39,280 nucleotides of DNA from a virus: the IMG/VR virus record IMGVR_UViG_3300036851_000281, positions 1 through 39,280 of that record; one strand, given 5' to 3'. Both the position numbers and the translations under genes were made by a program. The notes under the pieces are model-generated. The model ran no database searches and was not told the DNA's origin. It was given only the letters and a program-made list of their open reading frames with translations. Each line of letters opens with the position of its first letter. Positions within the stretch are counted from its first letter, which is position 1. Positions 7,026 through 13,182 of the stretch are shown here, one piece after another.

Positions 7026-7351
7026 TCGCCCGCCCCCTGGCCGAGCCGCCGCAACAGGCGGTTGATTTGGACCTGCTGGTCGTCGACCTTGTGCTCGAGC
7101 TCCTCGCGCCGCTGGACCTCCTTGCCCAGCTCGAGCAGACAGTCGCGCTCGGCCTGCTTGCGGCGGTCGACCTCCTTCTCGAGCTCGCCGATGAGCTCCT
7201 CGCGCAGGTCGACGATGCGCTGTGCCGTGTCGGCCGGCAGGCCGAGGTCCTTGGCCGTGCGTCGGTCGACCCAGGACTTGAGATAGGCACCGCCGACGCC
7301 GGCGATGGCCCCCACCAGGGCGAGGAGTGCGGCCTGCAGGAGAGGATCCAT
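7022..7351 (-). CDS. N-anchored coiled-coil membrane protein (109 aa)
   Basis: One N-terminal membrane segment (LLQAALLALVGAIAGVGGAYL) is followed by about 80 residues of charged heptad-like sequence rich in E, K, R and L (VDLREELIGELEKEVDRRKQ onward), typical of a long coiled coil. This is the build of inner-membrane spanins and of some phage lysis regulators. The ATG has a GGGAGGAT site. It is the first gene after the terminator at 7381-7401 and so would be the first late gene. Confidence 0.65.
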   Translation of the reverse strand: MDPLLQAALLALVGAIAGVGGAYLKSWVDRRTAKDLGLPADTAQRIVDLREELIGELEKEVDRRKQAERDCLLELGKEVQRREELEHKVDDQQVQINRLLRRLGQGAGE

Positions 7352-7380
7352 GGGCTAATCCTCCCTCCCGCGCGGCACAG

Positions 7381-7401
7381 AAAAGCCGCCATCAGGCGGC
7401 T
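7381..7401 (-). terminator. Strong intrinsic terminator upstream of the lysis genes
   Basis: On the minus strand, AGCCGCC-TGAT-GGCGGCT forms a perfect 7-bp stem followed directly by TTTTCTG. It separates the early unit from the lysis module, 30 bp before the first lysis start. It is the clearest rho-independent terminator in the window. Confidence 0.85.
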
Positions 7402-7476
7402 GGTGCGGGGCGTGCCAAAGCACGCTTCAGGTGGGCCCTCCGCGGCTCTCAGGTGCGCCCCGCCATCTTCTCGGTT
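7402..7476 (-). ncRNA. Candidate short leader RNA ending at the terminator
   Basis: A promoter-like site just upstream would start RNA near 7476, giving a transcript of about 95 nt that ends at 7381. It could fold a GCGTGC-CAAA-GCACGC hairpin (7410-7425, written on the plus strand). A competing long-range pairing exists between 7405-7412 and 7456-7463 (8 bp). A possible five-codon frame (MAGRT) near the 5' end follows a GAGAAG. The layout mimics the lambda PR'-6S RNA-tR' arrangement. Existence is inferred only. Confidence 0.4.
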
Positions 7477-7482
7477 GGCGGC

Positions 7483-7512
7483 ACCCTAGCACAGCCGTCG
7501 AATGGCGCGCAA
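7483..7512 (-). promoter_or_regulatory. Candidate late promoter
   Basis: On the minus strand, TTGCGC (7512-7507) and TAGGGT (7488-7483) are spaced 18 bp. It lies between the last early gene and the terminator at 7381-7401, where a regulated late promoter would be expected. By-eye match only. Confidence 0.45.
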
Positions 7513-7524
7513 CGTTTGGCGCGT

Positions 7525-8241
7525 CTAATGCCGCAGCTCGAGCTGGTTCACCGTCTCGCTCACCCGGCGCCAGAGCCAGGGCAGAATGTCCTCGAGCAGC
7601 GGCCGGATGCGCCGGGCTGGGACGAGGTCAGGGACGAGCTCCTCAGGCGGAACGCCGGCGCCGAAGAGCAGCCATGCCACGCGCCCGCACAGCGGCTGGC
7701 CGGCGTGCTCGGTCCACAGGTCGGGGCGGGTCACGTGACGCTTGCGGCAGTAGCCGACCAGCCGGCGCTCGATGGCGAAGGCCCACGGGAAGATGCGGTA
7801 GTCGCGATGGTCGAGGCCCTGCTCGCCGAGCAGCATGGTGACCCCACCGAATCGCCGATGGGCGCGCGAGGCCCAGGGCCAGCCGCCCAGCGGCCCGCGA
7901 TCGGGGACGTCCATCATCGGGCCATCGAGCCGCCGCGCCTCGACCGGGATCGCCACCAGCCCGGTGGCGGTGGCACCATGAAACGGGTGCAGCTGCTCGG
8001 GCAGCTCGGCCTGGTACTCGGCGGCGATGACGTGCACCAGGCAGCAGCGTGGCCGCCAGTCGGCGCCGGTCCAGTAGGCGTTCACGTCCAGCGGGCCGCA
8101 GTACAGCCGCCCGGGGTAGGGCGGCATCGGGTCCCAGGCGCTGGCCGCCGGGCGGTGGTGCTTGTGCGGGTAGCCCTCGAGCTCGTCGAGGAAGCAGACC
8201 GGGCAGGGGTGGATATCGGCGCGGATGGCCGCCTGGCTCAT
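7525..8241 (-). CDS. Unknown Cys/His-containing protein, last early gene (238 aa)
   Basis: I do not recognise the family. Near the N-terminus is CPVC with a following HKHH, and further cysteines occur in RPRCCLVH, GYCRKRHV and QPLCGRV, so metal binding is plausible. The middle (PMMDVPDRGPLGGWPWASR) is poor in charge; the C-terminus is basic and helical. It overlaps the upstream gene by 4 nt (ATGA). It is the final gene before the candidate late promoter and terminator, the position of antiterminator Q in lambdoid phages. That is a positional argument only. Confidence 0.6.
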   Translation of the reverse strand: MSQAAIRADIHPCPVCFLDELEGYPHKHHRPAASAWDPMPPYPGRLYCGPLDVNAYWTGADWRPRCCLVHVIAAEYQAELPEQLHPFHGATATGLVAIPVEARRLDGPMMDVPDRGPLGGWPWASRAHRRFGGVTMLLGEQGLDHRDYRIFPWAFAIERRLVGYCRKRHVTRPDLWTEHAGQPLCGRVAWLLFGAGVPPEELVPDLVPARRIRPLLEDILPWLWRRVSETVNQLELRH

Positions 8242-8870
8242 CGTCCCTCCTCGCTACCCGCTGCTTGGAGGCGGGCGTACTCGGCGCGTTTCCAGTGAAT
8301 ATCCCGGCCCGAGAAGTGGCCCTGGTCCTGGCACTCGGGCTCGTAGCAGCGAGCCATCAGATAGCGAATCAGCTTGCCCTGAGCGACGGCGTAGTCGATC
8401 TCGCTGCGAGTGGAGTCGCCGATGTAGCCGTCCACGTTGAGGACGTAGACCTCATCGGCTAGGTCGATCTTCCGCTTGTGCAACTCGTCCAGCGCCACCT
8501 TCTCGGACGAGTCGTGACCGACGCCTTCACCGTGGCCCTGTGTCGCCTTAGCGTGCGGGTAGAAGCCCACCGACAGCACGATCCGACCCGCCATCGTCTC
8601 CTCATAGTTGGCCTGTTGGAACTCGTCGTAGAAGCGAGTCGAGCCGCACAGACAAACGATGCGCGGTCGGTCCAGCCCGCCAGACCCCGCAGCGCGGGCC
8701 TCGGCCTCCGCATCTTGGAGAAACTGCGCCGCGCGCTGAAGGCCAACAAGATGACCGTCCCCGTATTCGGTCCGGTCGATGCTTTCCATGTACGAAATCT
8801 CTTTGGCGAGTCGCTTAGCAAGTCGCTCGTTCAGCGTTCGGGGGGTCGGTGCTGCGGGCTTGGCGGTCAC
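8238..8870 (-). CDS. Nucleoside 2-deoxyribosyltransferase-like protein (210 aa)
   Basis: An N-terminal helical extension of about 70 residues precedes a domain starting PRIVCLCGSTRF, with a later VYVLNVDGYIGDSTRSEIDYAVAQGK. This is the G-S-T opening and the DxYIGxSTxxEIxYA signature of the nucleoside 2-deoxyribosyltransferase-like / DUF4406 superfamily found in many phages. Members act on (deoxy)nucleosides or nucleotides. In phages the role is often nucleotide salvage or making unusual nucleotides. Coupled by 4-nt overlaps on both sides. Confidence 0.75.
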   Translation of the reverse strand: MTAKPAAPTPRTLNERLAKRLAKEISYMESIDRTEYGDGHLVGLQRAAQFLQDAEAEARAAGSGGLDRPRIVCLCGSTRFYDEFQQANYEETMAGRIVLSVGFYPHAKATQGHGEGVGHDSSEKVALDELHKRKIDLADEVYVLNVDGYIGDSTRSEIDYAVAQGKLIRYLMARCYEPECQDQGHFSGRDIHWKRAEYARLQAAGSEEGR

Positions 8871-9049
8871 TCGGAACCGCCTTTCTCTTGGAGAAGATCA
8901 CGAGCCTCTGAGATAAGACCCCACGGCACGATGTAGCGGTATGGCGGGTCTTTCGCATCGTGGTTCCGGTCCACTTCCTTCACGATCCGCCGAAGCACGT
9001 TCTCGATTCGAGCACCCAGCTCCTCCAAAGAAGGTCGGGGGTCAGCCAT
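8867..9049 (-). CDS. Small helical protein (60 aa)
   Basis: ATG at 9049 overlaps the upstream gene by 8 nt; an earlier in-frame start at 9070 is possible but lies deeper in that gene. It is mostly charged helix (SLEELGARIENVLRRIVKEV). The end overlaps the deoxyribosyltransferase-like gene by 4 nt. No family recognised. Confidence 0.55.
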   Translation of the reverse strand: MADPRPSLEELGARIENVLRRIVKEVDRNHDAKDPPYRYIVPWGLISEARDLLQEKGGSE

Positions 9050-9278
9050 CAGCGGCCTCCAACTCGTCAATGTAATCGAGGAGCAGGGCTTCCTCCTCGG
9101 TCAGGGGGGCCTTCTGCCTTATGCGGATTGGTGCGAAATCTGCGCTACCCCGATTGAATGCCCGGATGTTGTGGACCAACGCCCGATGGACGGCGGCCCC
9201 ATGCTTTGAGGCCAACTGCCGCCCACACTCAGGGCACCGATCGCCGATCAAAGGCAGAGGGTCTACGCGGTCAGCCAT
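9042..9278 (-). CDS. Small C2H2-type zinc-finger protein (78 aa)
   Basis: A classical finger-like pattern, CPECGRQLASKHGAAVHRALVH, lies at about residues 15-36: two Cys spaced CxxC, then two His. The C-terminus (LDYIDELEAADG) resembles the end of the next upstream small protein (FLQESEAADG), suggesting the two share a tail by duplication. Likely nucleic-acid or protein binding; target unknown. It overlaps the upstream gene by 8 nt. Confidence 0.65.
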   Translation of the reverse strand: MADRVDPLPLIGDRCPECGRQLASKHGAAVHRALVHNIRAFNRGSADFAPIRIRQKAPLTEEEALLLDYIDELEAADG

Positions 9279-9522
9279 CAGCGGCCTCGCTTTCTTGGAG
9301 GAAGGAAACGATGGATTCGACTTCAGACCTTGACCGGACTCGCCCTTGCCCGAGCTTCACACGCTCCAGGTCGTAATCGAAGTGCGATCGCCACGTCTTC
9401 TCGCTGTAGTGGTCGCGGAAAAAGGGCGAGCACCCTGCATCACTCGCATGGAGCCGGGCAACCCTCCGCATCATCGTCAAAGAAATCGTGGATCGGGGCA
9501 CGGGGTCAGGTCGGGGTGTCAT
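9271..9522 (-). CDS. Small unknown protein (83 aa)
   Basis: ATG at 9522 overlaps the preceding stop by 4 nt (ATGA). The sequence is basic with an aromatic middle (FFRDHYSEKTWRSHFDYDLE). The C-terminus ends SFLQESEAADG, similar to the neighbouring zinc-finger protein. No family recognised. Confidence 0.55.
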   Translation of the reverse strand: MTPRPDPVPRSTISLTMMRRVARLHASDAGCSPFFRDHYSEKTWRSHFDYDLERVKLGQGRVRSRSEVESIVSFLQESEAADG

Positions 9523-9815
9523 CGCTGGCGTCCTCCATGCACTCTGGCGACGAGACGGGGCAGGCCGGCCCTCGCACGGCGCTTCGACTCGCGGCCCGCC
9601 TGCCGCCTCGCTGCGACGCGCTCCTCGGCGGTGTCGTAGCGCCGCGTGTACTTCGTCGAGTCGCCCGACCGTGGATGAGGGAACCAGCCGCTGGCCCACT
9701 CCTGCGGTGTCCAGGCCTCGTCGCCGACGATCAGCCAGCCCTCCTCGCAGACGTACGAGCCAGGCGGGGCGCCGGGGAAGTCGCGCCGGTCTGGTGACTC
9801 ACCGGGCTGGGTCAC
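9519..9815 (-). CDS. Small unknown protein (98 aa)
   Basis: The GTG at 9815 overlaps the stop of the decayed gene upstream (GTGA). The middle contains a Trp-rich stretch (EEGWLIVGDEAWTPQEWASG). The C-terminal 40 residues are strongly basic (EERVAARRQAGRESKRRAR), suggesting nucleic-acid contact. No family recognised. It is the first intact gene downstream of the attachment site. Confidence 0.55.
   Translation of the reverse strand: MTQPGESPDRRDFPGAPPGSYVCEEGWLIVGDEAWTPQEWASGWFPHPRSGDSTKYTRRYDTAEERVAARRQAGRESKRRARAGLPRLVARVHGGRQR
9794..9803. repeat. Outlying GTGACTCACC site
   Basis: One copy of GTGACTCACC, preceded by G so that the 11-mer GGTGACTCACC is a perfect inverted repeat around one base. 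The other four copies lie at 10146-10167 and 10314-10335 around the attachment core. It may be a distal arm-type site for integrase or excisionase. Confidence 0.5.
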
Positions 9816-10104
9816 TCGAGCCCCGCCTCGAGGATGACCTGGGGCCGGCGGCCGTGGCCGCCTTTCGTCACGCCGCACTTGCGCCATCCCGCCATGAGGA
9901 AGCAGTAGCCAGGGTTCGAGCTCGTCGCCCTCGTTGCGGAATACCGCGCAGTTGATCCCGTCCTGCCCATCGTCGCTCTGGAATCGCCGCCACGCGAAGA
10001 GCGCCCGACTGTCGCGCGCCAGCAGGACGAGCTTCTCGCCCGGCCCCCACGAAGAGCCGCCGATGCCGCCCGTCCCGGTACCGCCGCGCCGAGTAGTCGG
10101 GCAT
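9812..10104 (-). pseudogene. Decayed copy of a common phage hypothetical gene
   Basis: Three frames must be joined to recover a familiar protein. It opens MPDYSARRYR at 10104, shifts to GIGGSSWGPGEKLVLLARDS and GINCAVFRNEG, then shifts again to SSNPGYCFLMAGWRKCGV, ending ILEAGLE at 9812. Intact relatives, as I recall the family, run from NCAVFRNEG through about 30 residues (an LI.EAD..A..RWPG.R.YTYV stretch) to NPGYCF. That middle is missing here. So there are two frameshifts plus an internal deletion. Function of the intact family is unknown. Sequencing error could explain the shifts but not the deletion. Confidence 0.65.
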
Positions 10105-10144
10105 CGCCTGGAGCTGCTCGATCGCGCGGGTCGGAGCGTGGCGC

Positions 10145-10170
10145 GGTGACTCACCGCGTGACTCACCTGG
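10145..10170. repeat. attP arm repeat, copy 1
   Basis: A 25-bp direct repeat occurs perfectly at 10146-10170 and 10314-10338. Each copy holds GTGACTCACC twice, 2 bp apart. The two copies flank the tRNA-like core at 37 bp and 57 bp. Tandem sites either side of the core are what arm-type integrase sites look like. Confidence 0.7.
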
Positions 10171-10206
10171 CGCTTCAGCCTGAGCGTGGTCTGAGCGTGA
10201 CGAGCA

Positions 10207-10256
10207 GGAGGCTGTTAACCGCTTGGTCGTAGGTTCGAATCCTACCGCCGGAGCCA
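10207..10256 (+). other. attP core: 3' half of a tRNA-Asn gene
   Basis: On the plus strand the sequence carries an anticodon loop CTGTTAA (10212-10218, anticodon GTT = Asn), then a perfect T arm (GTAGG-TTCGAAT-CCTAC), a seven-base acceptor strand CGCCGGA, discriminator G and CCA (10254-10256). No matching 5' acceptor or D arm precedes it, and the 5' side of the anticodon stem pairs with a mismatch. So this is a 3' tRNA fragment, not a tRNA gene. Temperate phages carry such fragments to rebuild the host tRNA on integration. Predicted attB: the 3' end of a host tRNA-Asn gene. Confidence 0.85.
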
Positions 10257-10265
10257 CTCTCACGC

Positions 10266-10952
10266 TCATCTAGGGCGCTCCAGCCCGCCCGAGTCCGCTG
10301 CATTCGCAGTCGCGTGACTCACCGCGTGACTCACCTGGGCCTCGATGCGGACCCGGCCGACCGCTCGCTCTTCTGGTTCCACCCATGCCTGGCCGACGGC
10401 CGCGAAGAAGTCACGCTCCTCGGGACAGGGCACGTACTGCCCGGAGCGGTAGACACGGCCACCCTCGACGCGGCGCAGGTAGCGGTGACAGTCGGTGACG
10501 AGGCGGGTGTTCCAGTCGCCTGGGCCAGTACGCAGCGCGTAGATGACGCCCCAGTCGGCCGGTGGCCGGACAATGAACAGGTCGACCGGCAGGCCGCGGA
10601 AGACGAGGGCCTGGTACGCCTCACCCTGCCGCGTCTGCTGTTCGATCTCCCCGCTGGCTCGGTGCACGTCGACCTGCCGCAGCCCGATCTCACCAGCTGC
10701 GAGCAGCTCCACGAGGCGGCCGGTCATGGCTCCAGTGAGCAGGTTGACCTCCTGAGGCGTGCCCCACAGGTCGCCGCCCACGACCTGCGCGATAGTCGGC
10801 ACGGCGACGATCTCGATGTCGGCGACCATCGCCTTTCGCCGGCGGATGCTGCCAGCGACCGCGATGCGATCGCACGCGGGCCACAGCAGGATCGTCAGCT
10901 CTTCGGCGATGGGCTCTGCTACTGCGAGGGGGACTGGCTGGCCCTGACTCAC
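10266..10952 (-). CDS. PolX-like nucleotidyltransferase (228 aa)
   Basis: Polymerase beta-type nucleotidyltransferase fold. The motif VAGSIRRRKAMVADIEIVAV holds Gly34-Ser35, Asp45 and Glu47; the third acidic residue is Asp124 in GLPVDLFIV. This matches the catalytic set of DNA polymerase X enzymes but without the helix-hairpin-helix or PHP domains, so it is a minimal version. Possible roles are gap filling, nucleotide addition or end processing. The C-terminal 25 residues (QVSHAVSHATANAADSGG) are encoded by the attP arm repeat. It starts at 10952 with a 4-nt overlap and ends 10 bp from the tRNA fragment. Confidence 0.75.
   Translation of the reverse strand: MSQGQPVPLAVAEPIAEELTILLWPACDRIAVAGSIRRRKAMVADIEIVAVPTIAQVVGGDLWGTPQEVNLLTGAMTGRLVELLAAGEIGLRQVDVHRASGEIEQQTRQGEAYQALVFRGLPVDLFIVRPPADWGVIYALRTGPGDWNTRLVTDCHRYLRRVEGGRVYRSGQYVPCPEERDFFAAVGQAWVEPEERAVGRVRIEAQVSHAVSHATANAADSGGLERPR
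10314..10338. repeat. attP arm repeat, copy 2
   Basis: Second perfect copy of the 25-bp repeat (other copy 10146-10170), again with two GTGACTCACC boxes (10314-10323, 10326-10335). It lies inside the 3' end of the PolX-like gene. Confidence 0.7.
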
Positions 10953-11182
10953 TGCCGTCGCCTCCTCGCCTTCCGGTTCGGCCGCACCAGTACCGACAGG
11001 CGCTGCACGATCGCCTCGCGTGTCTTCGGATCCTGCAGGTGGGCCGCCAGCTCCTCGTGGCTGATCGTCAGCTGCACCGGGATCTGTGGCTTCTCGTCGC
11101 CCTCGCGATAGGCCAGCAGGGCGGCCAGGTAGGCGAGGACCTCGGGCTTGTCGAGCTCAGGGGCGAGCGGCAGTAGGCTCAT
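10949..11182 (-). CDS. Small unknown protein (77 aa)
   Basis: The ATG at 11182 overlaps the ASCH gene stop by 4 nt. The N-terminal half is hydrophobic-helical (APELDKPEVLAYLAALLAYR); the middle reads IPVQLTISHEELAAHLQDPK; the end is strongly basic (RPNRKARRRRQ). It may be a small DNA-associated protein. No family recognised. Confidence 0.55.
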   Translation of the reverse strand: MSLLPLAPELDKPEVLAYLAALLAYREGDEKPQIPVQLTISHEELAAHLQDPKTREAIVQRLSVLVRPNRKARRRRQ

Positions 11183-11562
11183 GGCGACCACTCCCACAGC
11201 CCCAGCCGTCCTCGTGCCGGGATCAGGTCAACAAGTTCCACGGCCTCATCCAATAGCCACCCGAAGCGTCCGACTGAATAGTCGCCCAGACTCAACTCGT
11301 AAGGCGTCAGGCGTGGTGCCAGAGTTTCGATGCGTACGACGTCGAGCAGGACCGTGGAGCCGATGATGCATCCGAGCGGCAGCGTGTCGGGATCGAGTCT
11401 CAGCTCTTTCGCGAACTCACGAGCCCATGCTGGCATCGTCTTCGCTGCGTGAATCAGCAGCTGCCCACGATGATCAGTCGCCCATGTCCTGGTTTCGATT
11501 CGCTTGTCACCTCGGACCACCATCGTGGCCCACGGCTGCGTCAGGGTTAGCACCTTTGTCAT
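11179..11562 (-). CDS. ASCH domain protein (127 aa)
   Basis: The N-terminus reads VLTLTQPWATMVVRGDKRIE, then TRTWATDHRGQLLIHAAK. This is the ASCH signature: W-A-x(n)-G-x-K-x-I-E-x-R-x-W followed by G-x-L-x-I-H. ASCH is a PUA-like fold that binds RNA or modified bases, and in some enzymes acts as an amidohydrolase on modified cytidine. It is common in phages; the target is unknown. ATG at 11562 overlaps the integrase stop (ATGA). Confidence 0.8.
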   Translation of the reverse strand: MTKVLTLTQPWATMVVRGDKRIETRTWATDHRGQLLIHAAKTMPAWAREFAKELRLDPDTLPLGCIIGSTVLLDVVRIETLAPRLTPYELSLGDYSVGRFGWLLDEAVELVDLIPARGRLGLWEWSP

Positions 11563-12689
11563 CCCAGCAGCGCTCCCACCGCCGCCAGCGCCCTGACCTG
11601 ATCGCCGTTGGCGGTGTCGATGTAGTGCCCGTGGGTGGTGGTCGTGCGCCGATGCCCGAGCCAGTCGGCGATCGTGCGATCGGGCACGCCGGCCTCGAAC
11701 AGGCGCGACCCGAAGGTGGTGCGCAGATTTTTCCACGCCAGCCGTCGCACGCCCGCGCGTTGCTCGATCTCATACAGCCAATGCGTCAGGACCGCCGAGT
11801 GCAGCGGCTCCCCGCCGGGCCGGTCGGCGCGGCCAGGCCTCGTTACGAACACCGGGCCCGTCGTGATCGGCACGAACCCGACGGCTCGCACCTGGGCCTC
11901 CTGAGCCCTCAACGCATCGAGAAGAGCCAGCGCTAGCGGCAGGACGCGGCGCGAGCGGCTGCCGGTCTTCAGCTCGTCTCGGACGTACTGCCCCTCCCGG
12001 CGCGTGGGGCCGATGATGCGGCGCAGGGCGCGCCTGACGTGGAGCCTGGCGCCGTCGTAGTCGATGTCCTCCCACGCCAGCCCGAGCAGCTCGCCCTGAC
12101 GGATTCCCGTACCGATCGAGAGTCGGAGGGCCGGCTCGAGCCACTCGCCGCGCGCGGCGGTGAGCAGACGCGCGATCTCCCGCTCGCTGAAGGCCTCCGG
12201 CTCACGATCCGGCACGCGCGGTGCGTCGATGTACTCGCGACTCGCGACGTTGCGCGCGACGAGTCCCATGCGGCGAGCGTCGCTGAGCGCCTTCCGCAGC
12301 ACAGCGTGGACGTTGCGCAGGTGCTTTGGGCTCATGCGCTCTGCCAGCCCGGATAGCGCGTGCTCCACGTCGAGCGGGGTCAGGTCAGCCAAGCGGATCG
12401 GTCCCACGGTGGGCAGCAGGTGCAGCTCGATCGCCGTCGCGTAGCCGTGTCGGGTGGCGGGTCGGATGTTGCGCACGTCAGCCACCCATCCGACGAGGTA
12501 GTCGCCAGTCGTCTGGCGGCTTCTGCTTACGCCGGCGCGCCGATCGGCCTGCATCTCGGCGAGGGCCACGGCGGCCTCGCGCTGGGTGAGGCGCTTCCGC
12601 CTCTCGTAGCGGCGGGTCTCCCGCCCGCCCGTCGACAGTTGGGCGATCCACCACCGCCCGCTGCGATAGACGCTGCCCTCGCCGGGCAT
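11559..12689 (-). CDS. int: Tyrosine-family integrase (376 aa)
   Basis: Integrates phage DNA at attB and excises it with the excisionase. The start chosen is ATG at 12689 (MPGEGSVYRS), with AGGAGG 6 nt upstream; a GTG at 12704 is possible but has no such site. Residues about 1-50 are an arm-binding beta domain, 60-150 the SAM-like core-binding domain, 165-370 the catalytic domain. Catalytic residues: Arg197 (GTGIRQGEL), Lys241 (DELKTGS), Arg323 in KNLRTTF, His346 (WLGHRR), Tyr356 (HGHYI). The usual box II histidine is replaced by Lys320, a known kind of variation. It transcribes toward attP, 1.3 kb away. Confidence 0.93.
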   Translation of the reverse strand: MPGEGSVYRSGRWWIAQLSTGGRETRRYERRKRLTQREAAVALAEMQADRRAGVSRSRQTTGDYLVGWVADVRNIRPATRHGYATAIELHLLPTVGPIRLADLTPLDVEHALSGLAERMSPKHLRNVHAVLRKALSDARRMGLVARNVASREYIDAPRVPDREPEAFSEREIARLLTAARGEWLEPALRLSIGTGIRQGELLGLAWEDIDYDGARLHVRRALRRIIGPTRREGQYVRDELKTGSRSRRVLPLALALLDALRAQEAQVRAVGFVPITTGPVFVTRPGRADRPGGEPLHSAVLTHWLYEIEQRAGVRRLAWKNLRTTFGSRLFEAGVPDRTIADWLGHRRTTTTHGHYIDTANGDQVRALAAVGALLG

Positions 12690-12873
12690 CCTTCGCCTCC
12701 TCACCGTTCGACGAGTGTAGCCACTCCTGCAACGCTTCGACCGGGATCAGCCACCGCCGCCCGAGCCGGCGCGATGGCAGAGTGCCGCTGTCCAGCGCGC
12801 GGCGCACCGTAGCCTCCGAGACGCCGAGGATCGCGGCGACCTCGGCTGGGCTGTAAGCCAGGCGCTCGCTCAC
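12478..12873 (-). CDS. Excisionase-type HTH protein (131 aa)
   Basis: Residues 1-60 are a MerR-like / HTH_17 DNA-binding domain: LAYSPAEVAAILGVSEATVR, then GTLPSRRLGRRWLIPVEAL. This is the form of small excisionases and other DNA-bending factors. The frame then continues about 70 residues of basic low-complexity sequence that overlaps the integrase start by 212 nt. The overlapping part is probably a by-product of high GC, and an earlier end in ancestors is likely. GTG start at 12873 overlaps the upstream stop (GTGA). Adjacent to integrase, so a recombination directionality role fits. Confidence 0.75.
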   Translation of the reverse strand: MSERLAYSPAEVAAILGVSEATVRRALDSGTLPSRRLGRRWLIPVEALQEWLHSSNGEEAKDARRGQRLSQRAVVDRPTVDGRAGDPPLREAEAPHPARGRRGPRRDAGRSARRRKQKPPDDWRLPRRMGG

Positions 12874-13181
12874 CTGGGCGCCTTCTGGCCGGCGACGAGC
12901 AACTCCTCAGCGCGCCGTTTGCAGCGATCGACTGTCGCCTCGTCCGTCCCGTCGACCAGCAGCGCGACGCTGAGTACGGTCCGTCGGATTGCCACGTCGA
13001 CGACGATGCGCGCGCCCATGCGACCAGCGTCTAGCGTGTGCTCGACGACGCCATCGCCCGCGCTGTGCTCCTGCCAAGCCGGCATCACCACGCCTGGCCA
13101 TAGCGACAGAAGTTCAGGTGCCCACGCCGGTGTCCGCACACCGGGCACCCGAAGATCCACATCCGCAGTCGGCGGTGCCAC
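12870..13181 (-). CDS. Small unknown protein (103 aa)
   Basis: Start GTG at 13181, just after the acyltransferase stop, with a GAGG nearby. The C-terminal half looks like a compact alpha/beta domain (GARIVVDVAIRRTVLSVALL, then a helix ATVDRCKRRAEELLVAG). No family recognised. It links the glycan cassette to the excisionase by a 4-nt overlap. Confidence 0.5.
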   Translation of the reverse strand: MAPPTADVDLRVPGVRTPAWAPELLSLWPGVVMPAWQEHSAGDGVVEHTLDAGRMGARIVVDVAIRRTVLSVALLVDGTDEATVDRCKRRAEELLVAGQKAPR

Positions 13182-13182
13182 C

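Noticed and set aside
7327-8298. 323-codon plus-strand open frame
   Set aside because: Antisense to the last early gene and the terminator region; composition is out-of-frame and no ribosome site was seen.
10150-10256. A complete tRNA-Asn gene
   Set aside because: No partner for the CGCCGGA acceptor strand and no D arm upstream; the 5' anticodon-stem side has a mismatch. Only the 3' half is present.
9868-10269. Minus-strand open frame beginning MSVRVAPAVGFEPTTKRLTA
   Set aside because: The GFEPTT peptide is the well-known antisense translation of a tRNA T arm. The frame covers the attP fragment and the decayed gene, so it is not treated as a gene.
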